DNA of 18,606 nucleotides from an uncultured Parasutterella sp. (GCA_900766055.1 CAAFTZ010000105.1:1-18606), one strand, 5' to 3'. Positions 1 to 7,816 are shown, counted from the first letter of the stretch. Translations and numbers: made by a program. The notes: generated by a model from the letters alone, not told the origin.

Positions 1-134
1 GGTTAGCCTGTGGTATGAGCGGTGCAGTAAGACCGCTGTCAGCAGGAACCCAAAGAAACCTGCTGCAGCACTAGGCTACGGCCGCTGCAGAGGTGGTATG
101 GAATCCTCGTCATTTATGGCCAGGAGGACGTCAA
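1..134 (+). mobile_element. Right end of an IS200/IS605-type (TnpB) element
   Basis: The window opens inside the end of a TnpB-type transposon. After the last tnpB codons (stop at 72-74) comes a typical right-end signature: GAATC at 101-105, a hairpin with stem CCTCGTCA (105-112) pairing with TGGCCAGG (117-124) around a TTTA loop (one C-C mismatch and one G-T pair), then AGGACGTCAA ending at 134. The arrangement GAATC, hairpin, AGG-x-x-GTCAA is known from the ends of IS605/IS1341 elements, where it also forms the 3' end of the omega (reRNA) scaffold. The element would end at about 134, and the following host sequence would be the natural guide. The left end is outside the window, so completeness and activity cannot be judged. 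Confidence 0.62.
3..74 (+). CDS. tnpB: C-terminal tail of a TnpB-like RNA-guided endonuclease (partial)
   Basis: The frame opened at base 3 gives 23 residues, beginning LACGMSGAVRP and ending at a TAG at 72-74. Tails of this kind (an L-A-C-G motif, then a V-R-P stretch and a G-T/R patch) are common after the RuvC-III region of IS605/IS1341-family TnpB proteins. The catalytic part lies outside the window. The call rests mainly on the right-end hairpin just downstream, because 23 residues alone would not be enough. It could equally be the end of a decayed copy. Confidence 0.5.
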   Translation, partial: LACGMSGAVRPLSAGTQRNLLQH

Positions 135-309
135 AACTCACTTTCTGTTGAAATAAGATTACTCAAGTTCGCGCCGATGATTTGAATTATGCGATGGCTA
201 GAAAAACCCGTAACGGACAATGACCTATCGCCGTCTAACCCGAGTTCAGGAAGGCCTCTTCAGTAAAATATCTCCGCTTAATTGCCTCTTACTTGATTGG
301 AAATATTGA

Positions 310-786
310 ATGCGTACCTTAGGAAATATTATTTGGAACATCCCATTTCTAGGCTTTGTTACGGCGGCTCTCGTTTTTCTGATTGGCCTTTTGTTTGTTG
401 TTACGATCATCGCAGCGCCGATCGGTCTAGGTCTCATCCAGTATTCGAAATTTTTGCTCCTGCCGTTTTCCTATGACATGGTTTCTAAATCTGAGATAGA
501 CGGCGATGCGAATAAAAATATCCTTTGGCAAACTTATGGATTTATTCTGAAGGCAGTCTACGTCATCTTCTTAGGTATCCCGATGGTCATACTCACTCTG
601 GTACAGATTGTCTGCTGTTTTTGCAGCATTATCGGTATTCCGGTTGCCATTGTGATGGCTAAATCGCTTGGAACTCTGCTTCAGCCGGTCGGTAAAGTTT
701 GCGTTGATCATTCTGTTGCGCAAGCGCTGCTTGTTGAGCAAGGAAGAAGCCAGCTGGCTCTCAGGAGCCGAAAGGAACGGCAGTGA
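310..786 (+). CDS. YccF-domain inner-membrane protein
   Basis: This 158-residue protein begins MRTLGNIIWNIPFLGF and contains two copies of a YccF-like (DUF307) unit: a hydrophobic segment near residues 12-42, ending in a proline-glycine turn (APIGLG), followed by a lysine-phenylalanine-leucine-proline patch, then a second hydrophobic stretch near 80-120 ending in SIIGIPVAIVMAKSLG. The length and the IIGIPVA motif match the E. coli YccF group, whose function is not established. The last 25 residues are charged and probably cytoplasmic. A GGAAAT sequence about 8 bases before the ATG can serve as ribosome-binding site. It stands alone: a mobile-element end lies upstream and the ABC genes converge on it from the other strand. 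Confidence 0.8.
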   Translation: MRTLGNIIWNIPFLGFVTAALVFLIGLLFVVTIIAAPIGLGLIQYSKFLLLPFSYDMVSKSEIDGDANKNILWQTYGFILKAVYVIFLGIPMVILTLVQIVCCFCSIIGIPVAIVMAKSLGTLLQPVGKVCVDHSVAQALLVEQGRSQLALRSRKERQ

Positions 787-882
787 TCTGAGGATTCATA
801 TGCCGTGGTACCTGAGCAACCGGCGATTCTTTATTTTGTCGACTGTCCAAATAGCCTGTTCGTGCTTAATCTCCGTTAACAA

Positions 883-1674
883 TCATTTGCGGATTTTGTA
901 ACCGACCTGCAATAAATATGTCGCAAAGGCTACGGCTGCTACGCCGGAAATCGTTACAACGGACAGGCTGACCCAAGGATTGAAGTCGCTTTGGGAGAAG
1001 AACCCGTACCGAAATCCGTCAATGATGTAGAAGAACGGATTAAATCTCGACAACGTCTGGAAAACTGGCGGCAGCTGGTTAATCGAGTAAAAGACACCCG
1101 ACAGGAATGTCAGCGGCAGAATAACAAAACTTTGAAAAGCTCCGACCTGATCAAACTTATCAGCCCATAATCCGCAGATAAGGCCTAGGGACCCCATAAG
1201 AGCAGCGCCCATAAACCCAAAGACCAAAATCCAAAGAATATGGTCCATCGGAGGAGGAGACCAAAGGAACGAAGCAAGCAAAACACCTGCGCCGACGATT
1301 AAGGCACGTACAATAGAGGCGCCGATCATCGCTAATGACAGCTCCCAGCCGGCAAAGGGCGGCAGCTGGATAAAAATCAGACTTCCCATGATTTTCGAAG
1401 ACAGCATCGAAGAAGAGCTATTTCCGAAAGCGTTCTGCAGCATCGTCATCATTACGAGACCGGGAACAAGGAAGTGCAGGTAATTCACGCCGTCAAAAGT
1501 CGGCATTTTGCCGGCTAAGACTTGCCCGAACACGAGCAAATACAAAAGTCCCATGAGAACCGGTGCAAAAATCGTCTGCAATGCAATCTTTTTGAATCGG
1601 AGTATCTCTTTTTCCAAAAGCGTAAGAAAAGAAGCTCCGGGGCGGTAAGGCTGAGGTTCTATTTTGAATTTCAT
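883..1674 (-). CDS. ABC-2 type transporter permease (YadH-like)
   Basis: A 263-residue integral membrane protein of the ABC-2 permease family, closest in layout to E. coli YadH. After a cytoplasmic start (residues 1-30, with an LLEKEILRFKK coupling-helix-like stretch) there are about six membrane segments, with the family-typical FLVPGLVMMTMLQNAFGN region near 69-85 and a conserved LPLTFLSGVFYSI-LPP loop near 186-203, followed by the family-typical FNPFFYIIDGFRYGFF near 210-225. It would form the membrane channel of an exporter with the ATPase encoded just upstream; the two genes overlap by 4 bases (ATGA at 1671-1674), so they are translationally coupled. The substrate is unknown. Nothing looks truncated. 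Confidence 0.88.
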   Translation of the reverse strand: MKFKIEPQPYRPGASFLTLLEKEILRFKKIALQTIFAPVLMGLLYLLVFGQVLAGKMPTFDGVNYLHFLVPGLVMMTMLQNAFGNSSSSMLSSKIMGSLIFIQLPPFAGWELSLAMIGASIVRALIVGAGVLLASFLWSPPPMDHILWILVFGFMGAALMGSLGLICGLWADKFDQVGAFQSFVILPLTFLSGVFYSINQLPPVFQTLSRFNPFFYIIDGFRYGFFSQSDFNPWVSLSVVTISGVAAVAFATYLLQVGYKIRK

Positions 1675-2588
1675 TTAGAGGTAATCCTCATAAAGACTTC
1701 TTCGAGATTGGCTTTGCCGAGTTCTAAACCTTCGGGCTCTAAGCCTCGCTTATGAAGCTCGCCGAGCAGGATTCTTAAACCTTCCGGGGTGTCGTAGTTC
1801 AGGCAATAGAATCCGTCCTGAAGCTTTTCTACCTGAATCGGAAAGTCCGAGGGCAGAGGAGTCGAAAGAGTAAAAACAACACGGTCTTTGGAGTATTCCT
1901 TCAGAAGATCGCGTGTGTTCTCTAAGGCCGCAATGCGTCCGTGATTGAGCATGGCGACATTTCTGCAGAGTCGTTCTGCTTCTTCAAGGTAATGGGTCGT
2001 CAGAATGATCGTGTGTCCCTTGCGGTTTAGCTCTTCCATAAAGGTCCAAAGCGAGTGGCGAAGGTTGATGTCGACCCCGGCTGTCGGTTCATCCAACACA
2101 ATCAGAGGCGGTTTATGGACAAGTGCCTGGGCGATTAGAACGCGGCGTTTCATACCGCCGGACAAGCGCATGACGCCTTCTTTCTTTTTATCGGCAAGAT
2201 CCAGAACCTCAAGCAGTTCGTTGAGCCACTTATCGTTGTGACGCAGGCCAAAATATCCGCTCTGCAGTCTTAATGTCTCCCATACACTCAGAAACGGATC
2301 GAAAGTAATTTCCTGCGGGACGATGCCGATCGCCATTTTGAACTGCTGCCAGTCACGGCGAATGTCGTAACCTAAAACAGAAACGTTTCCGCTGTCAGGC
2401 GTTACAGTCTTGGCCAGTACACCGATCAAAGTGCTTTTTCCGGCTCCGTTAGGGCCGAGCAAACCGAAAAAATCGCCTTGTTCAATCGAAAAGCTCACAT
2501 TCGAAAGGGCTTTTTTTGGATTTTTACCGGCGTTAAAAGACTTCGAAATATGTTCAATTTGAAGTGCCGGAATATTAAATTCAGTCAC
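1671..2588 (-). CDS. ABC transporter ATP-binding protein (YadG-like)
   Basis: A 305-residue ABC ATPase of the ABC-2 exporter class. Visible motifs are Walker A GPNGAGKST (45-53), Q-loop VPQEITFDP (about 94-102), signature LSGGMKRR (about 143), Walker B LIVLDEPTAGVD (about 162-173) and the switch histidine in LTTHYLEEAERL. About 90 residues follow the core, as in YadG/CcmA-like exporters. The start codon is GTG (2586-2588), preceded on the minus strand by AAGGAA at a suitable distance. It overlaps the permease gene by four bases and forms a two-gene operon with it. Its 5' side faces the haem operon across a 235-base shared control region, but no Fur box sits close to its start. Confidence 0.92.
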   Translation of the reverse strand: MTEFNIPALQIEHISKSFNAGKNPKKALSNVSFSIEQGDFFGLLGPNGAGKSTLIGVLAKTVTPDSGNVSVLGYDIRRDWQQFKMAIGIVPQEITFDPFLSVWETLRLQSGYFGLRHNDKWLNELLEVLDLADKKKEGVMRLSGGMKRRVLIAQALVHKPPLIVLDEPTAGVDINLRHSLWTFMEELNRKGHTIILTTHYLEEAERLCRNVAMLNHGRIAALENTRDLLKEYSKDRVVFTLSTPLPSDFPIQVEKLQDGFYCLNYDTPEGLRILLGELHKRGLEPEGLELGKANLEEVFMRITSK

Positions 2589-2621
2589 GAATTTTTTCCT
2601 TTTGTCCGTTTTTATTCAAAG

Positions 2622-2672
2622 ATTAACCATTCTTCAAACTACTGTTTTAAACGAAAGTCTCAAATGGTTAAT
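2622..2672. repeat. 10-bp inverted repeat upstream of the ABC exporter operon
   Basis: ATTAACCATT at 2622-2631 is repeated exactly in inverted form as AATGGTTAAT at 2663-2672, with 31 bases between. The arms lie 34-84 bases upstream of the GTG of the ABC ATPase gene, where its promoter would be expected. The centres are about 41 bases apart, roughly four helical turns. It could be a pair of operator half-sites or a weak stem; no T-run follows on either strand. Confidence 0.4.
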
Positions 2673-2714
2673 AAAAATTCAGATCAATCCGAACCGGTTA
2701 AATTTTTATACATA

Positions 2715-2757
2715 TTGATTACAAGGATTCGGGTAAACGATAATGATAAGCATTTGT
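2715..2757 (+). promoter_or_regulatory. Upstream Fur box over a possible promoter
   Basis: GATAATGATAAGCATTTGT at 2739-2757 matches the 19-base Fur consensus (GATAATGATAATCATTATC) at 15 positions, all of the left half included. The same bases supply a -10 hexamer GATAAT (2739-2744), spaced 18 bases from a possible -35 TTGATT (2715-2720). Iron-loaded Fur bound here would cover the -10. It is one of two boxes in front of hutW. Confidence 0.65.
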
Positions 2758-2784
2758 ATTAAAATTGTCTTAGCGCTAAATTTA

Positions 2785-2812
2785 TTCAAATGATAATCAT
2801 TATCAATACAAT
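2785..2812 (+). promoter_or_regulatory. Proximal Fur box and probable haem-operon promoter
   Basis: The segment 2786-2804 matches the Fur consensus at 16 of 19 positions and contains a perfect 7-1-7 palindrome, TGATAATCATTATCA, at 2791-2805. It lies between a weak -35 (TTCAAA, 2785-2790) and a -10 (TACAAT, 2807-2812, spacing 16), so Fur would block polymerase directly. The predicted RNA start near 2819 gives a very short leader before the ATG at 2824; the more upstream promoter would give a longer one. Confidence 0.78.
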
Positions 2813-2823
2813 ATTTTAGCACT

Positions 2824-4215
2824 ATGCAAGCACAACACACTGACCGACAGAAAGCAGTCCCGATGTTTAATGCCTTCCAAAGCAAAGGGCAAGACGACAT
2901 CAGCCGCTGGCTGGCCAAAGTTTCTGAGAACCCTATTGTCGAAGCTTTTCCCGAAAAGATTGATATCCATCCGGGAATGGACAGCTCCATGCTCCTGCCT
3001 ACGGAAATGCCGGCGATCCTATCCGAACTTGTCTCTAAGCCTCGTACACGCAGAACGGTGGCCTATATCAACGTTCCTTACTGCGAAACCCGTTGCTTGT
3101 ATTGCTTGTTCTATATCAAGCCGTATCGCAATAAAGAAGAAAGCAAAGCATTTGCCGACATGCTGATCAAAGAACTTCAGCTTTGGTCGGATAAACCGGT
3201 GCAGAAGGGCGAGCCCGTCCACGCCGTCTACTTCGGCGGCGGCACACCAACCGCTTTAGAAGCCTCTGATATTGAAAGAGTCATTAAAGCTGTTCGTCGC
3301 TACCTTCCGCTCGCCAACGACTGCGAAATCACTTACGAGGGCCGTTTGTCAGGTTTCGGGGCCGACAAAATGGAAGCCGCATTAGCAGGCGGCGCCAATC
3401 GCTTCTCTTTGGGTGTTCAGAGCTTTGATACGAAGATCCGTCAGGCCGTCGGCCGGCGTTCGGATAAGGAAACCCTGATCCGTCAGCTTGAAAAACTGAT
3501 GAGCTACGATCAGGCCGCCGTCGTGATTGATTTGATTTACGGTTTTCCGTTCCAGACCTTGGAAACTTGGAAAGAAGACTTACGCATCGGCAGAGAACTC
3601 AATCTCGACGGCATCGACTGCTATCAACTCCGTGTGTTTGAGAAGTCTCCGCTGCACAAATATATTCAAAACGGCAAGCTGCCGCCCGGACCGGATCATG
3701 AACTGCGCGCAGCCATGTTCCAGGAAGCGGTAAACAGCATGCACGAAGCAGGCTGGAAGCGCCTTTCGATTTCTCATTGGGCTTCCAACACTCGCGAACG
3801 CAATTTCTATAACTACTACGCAAAGACCCGCACCGACTGCTTAGCATTCGGTCCCGGCGCCGGCGGCAACTTAAGCGGTTACGGCTTCATGCAGCACCGC
3901 CAGCCGGATGCCTGGGCCAAGGCTGTCGAAAGCGGCGTCAAACCGATTGCCATGATGACCAAACCGCCTCTGTTCTGGGAACTGGGACGCGCGGTCGCTG
4001 AGCAGCTCGAATTGAATTTCTTTAACCCTTCCCAACTGGCTCACGAGTTTTCTGAGAAGTTTGCAACTTTGTGGAATCCGTTAATCGATAACTGGACTGA
4101 AGCAGGGCTCCTGGCACCCGTCGGAAACCGTTTTGAACTGACGGTTCCCGGCCAATTCTGGCAGGGCCGTATGACTCAGCACATCCTCGACTACTTCAAA
4201 TCTCAGACAAAATGA
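2824..4215 (+). CDS. hutW: Anaerobic haem-degrading radical SAM methyltransferase
   Basis: A 463-residue member of the HemN-related ChuW/HutW family. In that family the enzyme uses SAM and a [4Fe-4S] cluster to methylate and open haem without oxygen, giving a linear tetrapyrrole (anaerobilin) and free iron. The radical SAM cluster motif is C-x3-C-x2-C (Cys87, Cys91, Cys94 in PYCETRCLYC), followed by the glycine motif YFGGGTP near residue 136 and the HemN-like Q-S-F and Y-G-F-P segments. The C-terminal part carries a winged-helix-like end as in HemN relatives. The family's accessory YNYY and GPGAGG stretches are present. The ATG at 2824 has no clear ribosome-binding site; the next Met (residue 14) is an alternative start. 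The gene follows two Fur boxes and overlaps the receptor gene by 4 bases. It is distinguished from coproporphyrinogen dehydrogenase by the haem-uptake context. Confidence 0.9.
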   Translation: MQAQHTDRQKAVPMFNAFQSKGQDDISRWLAKVSENPIVEAFPEKIDIHPGMDSSMLLPTEMPAILSELVSKPRTRRTVAYINVPYCETRCLYCLFYIKPYRNKEESKAFADMLIKELQLWSDKPVQKGEPVHAVYFGGGTPTALEASDIERVIKAVRRYLPLANDCEITYEGRLSGFGADKMEAALAGGANRFSLGVQSFDTKIRQAVGRRSDKETLIRQLEKLMSYDQAAVVIDLIYGFPFQTLETWKEDLRIGRELNLDGIDCYQLRVFEKSPLHKYIQNGKLPPGPDHELRAAMFQEAVNSMHEAGWKRLSISHWASNTRERNFYNYYAKTRTDCLAFGPGAGGNLSGYGFMQHRQPDAWAKAVESGVKPIAMMTKPPLFWELGRAVAEQLELNFFNPSQLAHEFSEKFATLWNPLIDNWTEAGLLAPVGNRFELTVPGQFWQGRMTQHILDYFKSQTK

Positions 4216-6368
4216 CCACGAATCTTACTTTCAAATTGACGGCCGCGGCCGCATTGACTTTTTGCTCGCTCGCACTTCAGGCCGAAGAAACTGTTCAGAC
4301 TTCTGAAGTGACTGTCACCGCCGGCCGCGTTGAACAGCAGCTCATGGATGTTCCTATGAGCGTTTCTGTCCTGACTCGTCAGGAAATTGTTGACTCTTCC
4401 GCTAGAAATATCGGCGAACTTTTAGCCGATGTTCCGGGTGTGGAAGTTACTTCTGACGGTTCTCAGGGTCTTAAACGAATCCACATTCGCGGTGAAGATG
4501 CTTTCCGTAATTTGGTTCTCATCGACGGACAGAAAATTTCTGAACACAAATCGATGTCCGGTCCCGCTCTGCTTATCGACCCCTCATCGGTAGAGCGTAT
4601 TGAAGTCATTAAAGGACCGGCTTCGGTTCTTTACGGCTCGGATGCTATTGGCGGCGTGATCAATATCATCACCAAGAAGGGCGCGAAGAAACCTTTTGAA
4701 GGTGAAGCCTCCATTGGTTGGAATGGCGCCGGTCACGGTTGGGCGGAATCTATTTCATTGGGTGGTAACTACAAAGGTTTGAACTACCAGCTTGATGCCG
4801 GGTATCAAAGTCACGGAAATGTTAAAACCCCGCTCGGTTACCAAGACGGAACGGATTTTAGACAAAAGCACGCTAGCGCATTCTTGAGTTATGACTTTAA
4901 CGAACATTTCACAGCAGGTGTTCGCGCGGAAACTTTTGATTCCGACATTAACTCTTCCAGCTGGGATTATCTGAATGATCCGAATTCGGAGTTTTTTGTT
5001 CGCATCCCCAAATGGAAACGCGACAAGGTCAGTGTATTCGCAGAAGGGAAAAACCTCACCAGCTATCTCACACGCCTCCGGTGGGATGCTTATTGGCAAA
5101 ACAACCACAAGGAGATGCTCAACCACGTAGGTTCGGGTCCCCAGCTCGATGCGGATGGTGACTTGGTGAAAAGCACTGTGGACAACTATGCCAACAACAA
5201 GATTAAAACGATCGGAACGAGCCTTCAGGCGGATTGGCAGTTGGGAGAGAATAACTTCCTTATCACCGGATACGAATTTTCTCAGGATCGATTAAAAGCT
5301 TCCACCACTGCAGATGTTTTAGCCGAGACGACTACTGTGACCCCGAGGGGTACAGTGAGTGTGCATGTTAACCCGGTAACGGATCGTTTTAATAAAGGTC
5401 GAGAAACGACTAATGCCGTTTTTGCAGCAATGGAGTCCCAGCTGCCGCACGATTTCACTCTAAATTACGGGGTTCGCTACACATGGGTTAATTCTAAGAT
5501 GACCGTAGCCAAAGCTGACCAAAACATCTCAATGAAGACTTTTATGAATGGTCAGCTTGTGGGAGATAAGAATATGCCGAGGGGAGACAACGGCAGCGCA
5601 GGCTCGACAGGCAGCGATAGTCACAGCCGTCCGGTCTTTAATCTCGGTGTCATTTGGCAGGGGTTGGAAAACACTGCTTTACGAGCTCAATGGTCGCAGG
5701 GCTTTCGCGTTCCGAATCTGCAAGAGAAGTTCCTTATGAGCACTATGGGTGGGGGCACTCTCCTTGGCAATCCCGATCTTGATCCGGAAAAATCCAACAA
5801 CTTTGAACTCGGTGCCAGATACACGGGAGAGACGTTGGATGCCGACTTTGCGATTTTCTACAACTATGCAACGGACTACATCTCGACTGAACAGATTAAA
5901 GAAGATGTTAACCGTTATGTAAATGCAGATAAAGCTAAAACCTTCGGTGCGGAGCTGTCTTTGAGCTATAAGATCAACGACTACTTAAATCCGTATGCGA
6001 GCGGAACCTGGATGCGAAGAAAGACGGAGTGGTCAACAGGTGTCTCTACCTATGACTCCGGCACACCCGCTTTTACAGCGCGTTACGGTGTGAGAACACA
6101 ATATCCGCTCTTTAACGGCCTGTGGACGACGGATACTTATCTGAGAAGCCGTACTGCAAACAAATCCTACTCCAAGAGTACGGGTGATACGACTCGTATC
6201 GCCGGATTTACTACCTTTAACTTTGCTACGAGTTACCACTTCGGTCCGAAGAAAGCTTATACAGCTAACTTCGAAGTGCTGAATATTACCAATCAGCGCT
6301 ACGGCTACGAAACCTCTATTTACGAGCCGGGCAGACATGTGAACTTTAAGCTCTCGGCTAAGTTCTAA
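4212..6368 (+). CDS. TonB-dependent haem/haemoglobin receptor
   Basis: A 718-residue outer-membrane receptor. Residues 1-24 form a signal peptide (cleavage after ALQA), followed by a TonB box (SEVTVTAG, about 31-38), the plug domain (ELLADVPGVEV, IRGEDAFRNLVLIDG, IEVIKGPASVLYGSDAIGGVINI) and a beta-barrel ending in the expected terminal Phe. A haem-receptor-like pair of motifs is present: FRVP at 498-501 (usual FRAP) and NPDL at 520-523 (usual NPNL). The His normally found between them is missing. It would bind haem or a haem protein and pass haem to the periplasm using the TonB complex encoded at the end of the operon. The ATGA overlap with hutW couples their translation. Close relatives of this barrel also include siderophore and colicin receptors, so haem is inferred from the neighbours. 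Confidence 0.88.
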   Translation: MTTNLTFKLTAAAALTFCSLALQAEETVQTSEVTVTAGRVEQQLMDVPMSVSVLTRQEIVDSSARNIGELLADVPGVEVTSDGSQGLKRIHIRGEDAFRNLVLIDGQKISEHKSMSGPALLIDPSSVERIEVIKGPASVLYGSDAIGGVINIITKKGAKKPFEGEASIGWNGAGHGWAESISLGGNYKGLNYQLDAGYQSHGNVKTPLGYQDGTDFRQKHASAFLSYDFNEHFTAGVRAETFDSDINSSSWDYLNDPNSEFFVRIPKWKRDKVSVFAEGKNLTSYLTRLRWDAYWQNNHKEMLNHVGSGPQLDADGDLVKSTVDNYANNKIKTIGTSLQADWQLGENNFLITGYEFSQDRLKASTTADVLAETTTVTPRGTVSVHVNPVTDRFNKGRETTNAVFAAMESQLPHDFTLNYGVRYTWVNSKMTVAKADQNISMKTFMNGQLVGDKNMPRGDNGSAGSTGSDSHSRPVFNLGVIWQGLENTALRAQWSQGFRVPNLQEKFLMSTMGGGTLLGNPDLDPEKSNNFELGARYTGETLDADFAIFYNYATDYISTEQIKEDVNRYVNADKAKTFGAELSLSYKINDYLNPYASGTWMRRKTEWSTGVSTYDSGTPAFTARYGVRTQYPLFNGLWTTDTYLRSRTANKSYSKSTGDTTRIAGFTTFNFATSYHFGPKKAYTANFEVLNITNQRYGYETSIYEPGRHVNFKLSAKF

Positions 6369-6387
6369 AAGTAGTTGAAGTTTTACC

Positions 6388-6430
6388 AAACCCGATCGCG
6401 GTGTGATCCAAAGTAACCGCGGTTGGTTTT
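6388..6430 (+). terminator. Hairpin between receptor and ECF genes (attenuator or weak terminator)
   Basis: AAACC (6388-6392) pairs with GGTTT (6425-6429), and CGCGGT (6397-6402) pairs with ACCGCG (6416-6421), separated by a small internal loop and closed by a 13-base loop. The 3' arm runs into TTTT then AGG, a short and impure T-run. It sits 20 bases after the receptor stop. It could end a fraction of transcripts or protect the 3' end of the receptor message. Confidence 0.5.
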
Positions 6431-6483
6431 AGGAAGTTTTAAAGACTTTTTAATTTTGTGGATTCATTTCAACGGAAATCAAC

Positions 6484-7068
6484 ATGACGGAAATGACATT
6501 GGAGAGAAAAGAAAGCCGCTCTTGGCTCAGAAGGTTCGGTGACCGCTGGGGTGCTCGTGACCTCGTGGTGATCGGAGTTTTTGCCGCGACCGCAAAACTC
6601 TCCACGGTTTTAATCGCTATGGTGGGCGGAGGAATGAATCCTGTTAGCCTTCTGCTTAAAAATGTGGTTTTTACCACACTGCTGGTGATCATGCTTTACA
6701 AAGTAAGACAGCCGGGAACGCTGAGCCTCTTTGTTATCGTGAGCGCACTGGTGAACTTCCTGCTCTTGGGCGGAAATGTCACACTTATTCCGCCCATGCT
6801 GGCAGCCGCTTTAGTCTCCGAAGCGGTGATGAAATTTGTTAAAAGCCTCGGCTGGAAAGGCGCTGTTTTCTGGGGCGTCGGCTGCTTTGACTTCCTCTCC
6901 AAGGGATTGTCGCTTGCCGTTTCTTACCTCATGATGCGCGAATCTCCGGCCCTGATGGCAGTGGTTCTGCCGATTGTTCTGATCGGTTACGCCGGTTCTT
7001 TGATCGGTCTTTACACCGGTTACCGTTCTATGAAGGAATTAAGACATGCAGGCATCGTCCGCTTCTAA
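6484..7068 (+). CDS. ECF transporter substrate-binding (S) component
   Basis: A 194-residue, strongly hydrophobic protein with about five or six membrane helices, a basic, soluble N-terminus (residues 1-25) and a basic C-terminus containing RSMKELRHAGIVRF. Size, hydrophobicity and the basic H-A-G-I tail resemble the Trep_Strep/MptD group of ECF substrate components. Such proteins bind the substrate in the membrane and hand it to a T-A-A' module, here encoded immediately downstream. An S component inside a Fur-controlled haem operon is taken to carry haem or a related tetrapyrrole; this is inference, since other members of the group are uncharacterised or linked to other ligands. The start has GGAAA about 8 bases upstream. 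Its end overlaps the T gene by 23 bases. Confidence 0.72.
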   Translation: MTEMTLERKESRSWLRRFGDRWGARDLVVIGVFAATAKLSTVLIAMVGGGMNPVSLLLKNVVFTTLLVIMLYKVRQPGTLSLFVIVSALVNFLLLGGNVTLIPPMLAAALVSEAVMKFVKSLGWKGAVFWGVGCFDFLSKGLSLAVSYLMMRESPALMAVVLPIVLIGYAGSLIGLYTGYRSMKELRHAGIVRF

Positions 7069-7816
7069 GTTTGATGTTTTAACGCGGCTGGATGTTCGCA
7101 GCAAAATGTTCATTGCCGCCTTAGCGGCAGTGATGACGATTGCGCTTTCTTCCCTGAATTCTCAGCTGCTGCTTTTTGCAGCATCACTGCTTTATCTGTT
7201 TGCGCTCGGCCGCTACAAGCTGATTTTTGTGAGCTATGCCGTGGCGCTTCTTATGATGGCGCTGTCCGTCGGATTTGCTTCTATCTTGGCACTGTTCATT
7301 CCTTCTATGGGAAAAAGTTTGGAACTCGGCTCTTTGTGCATTCCGTTCCTGAGAGCCCTGACAGTGATGAACACAATTCTGCCGATGGCCTTTACAGGAA
7401 GACTGCAGAACATCTTGAACGGCCTCCAGCAGCTCAAGCTTCCGTTCATTATTTATCTTCCGGCTGCTGTGATTATTCGTTTTATCCCGACGTTTGCCGG
7501 AGATGTGAAACAGATCTGGGAATCTCTGAAGATCAGAGGCTTCAAGATCAATCCGTGGCAGTGCACGATTCATCCGATTCGCACGACTCGTCTGCTTTTT
7601 ACGCCGCTTCTTTTCAGAGCTCTTAAAACCAGCGATGAATTAGGTATTGCAGCTGAGCTTAAGGGACTTCACGCCGACAGCAATTCGGGCTCTATGCACA
7701 GAAGAGGATTCAGCAAACATGACCTTACGGCCATTACTCTGGTTCTTTTGATCTGCATGGCAGCGGTTTTACTACAAATTTACTTTCCTACCGACATTAA
7801 GGCGGCAATGAGATGA
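7046..7816 (+). CDS. ECF transporter transmembrane (T) component, CbiQ/EcfT family
   Basis: A 256-residue membrane protein with four to six helices and the long cytoplasmic coupling region of EcfT/CbiQ proteins. In this family two short A-R-G-like motifs in the coupling helices insert into the ATPases. The first is visible as S-L-K-I-R-G-F near residue 156, the second as a divergent E-L-K-G-L near residue 210, where Lys replaces Arg. The start lies inside the end of the S gene, with AAGGA 9 bases upstream, and the stop overlaps the ATPase start (ATGA, 7813-7816), so S, T and A are made together. It would transmit ATP hydrolysis to the S component. Confidence 0.82.
   Translation: MQASSASKFDVLTRLDVRSKMFIAALAAVMTIALSSLNSQLLLFAASLLYLFALGRYKLIFVSYAVALLMMALSVGFASILALFIPSMGKSLELGSLCIPFLRALTVMNTILPMAFTGRLQNILNGLQQLKLPFIIYLPAAVIIRFIPTFAGDVKQIWESLKIRGFKINPWQCTIHPIRTTRLLFTPLLFRALKTSDELGIAAELKGLHADSNSGSMHRRGFSKHDLTAITLVLLICMAAVLLQIYFPTDIKAAMR

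Noticed and set aside
787..882. Possible terminator between converging yccF-like and exporter genes
   Set aside because: No stem followed by a T-run can be seen on either strand.
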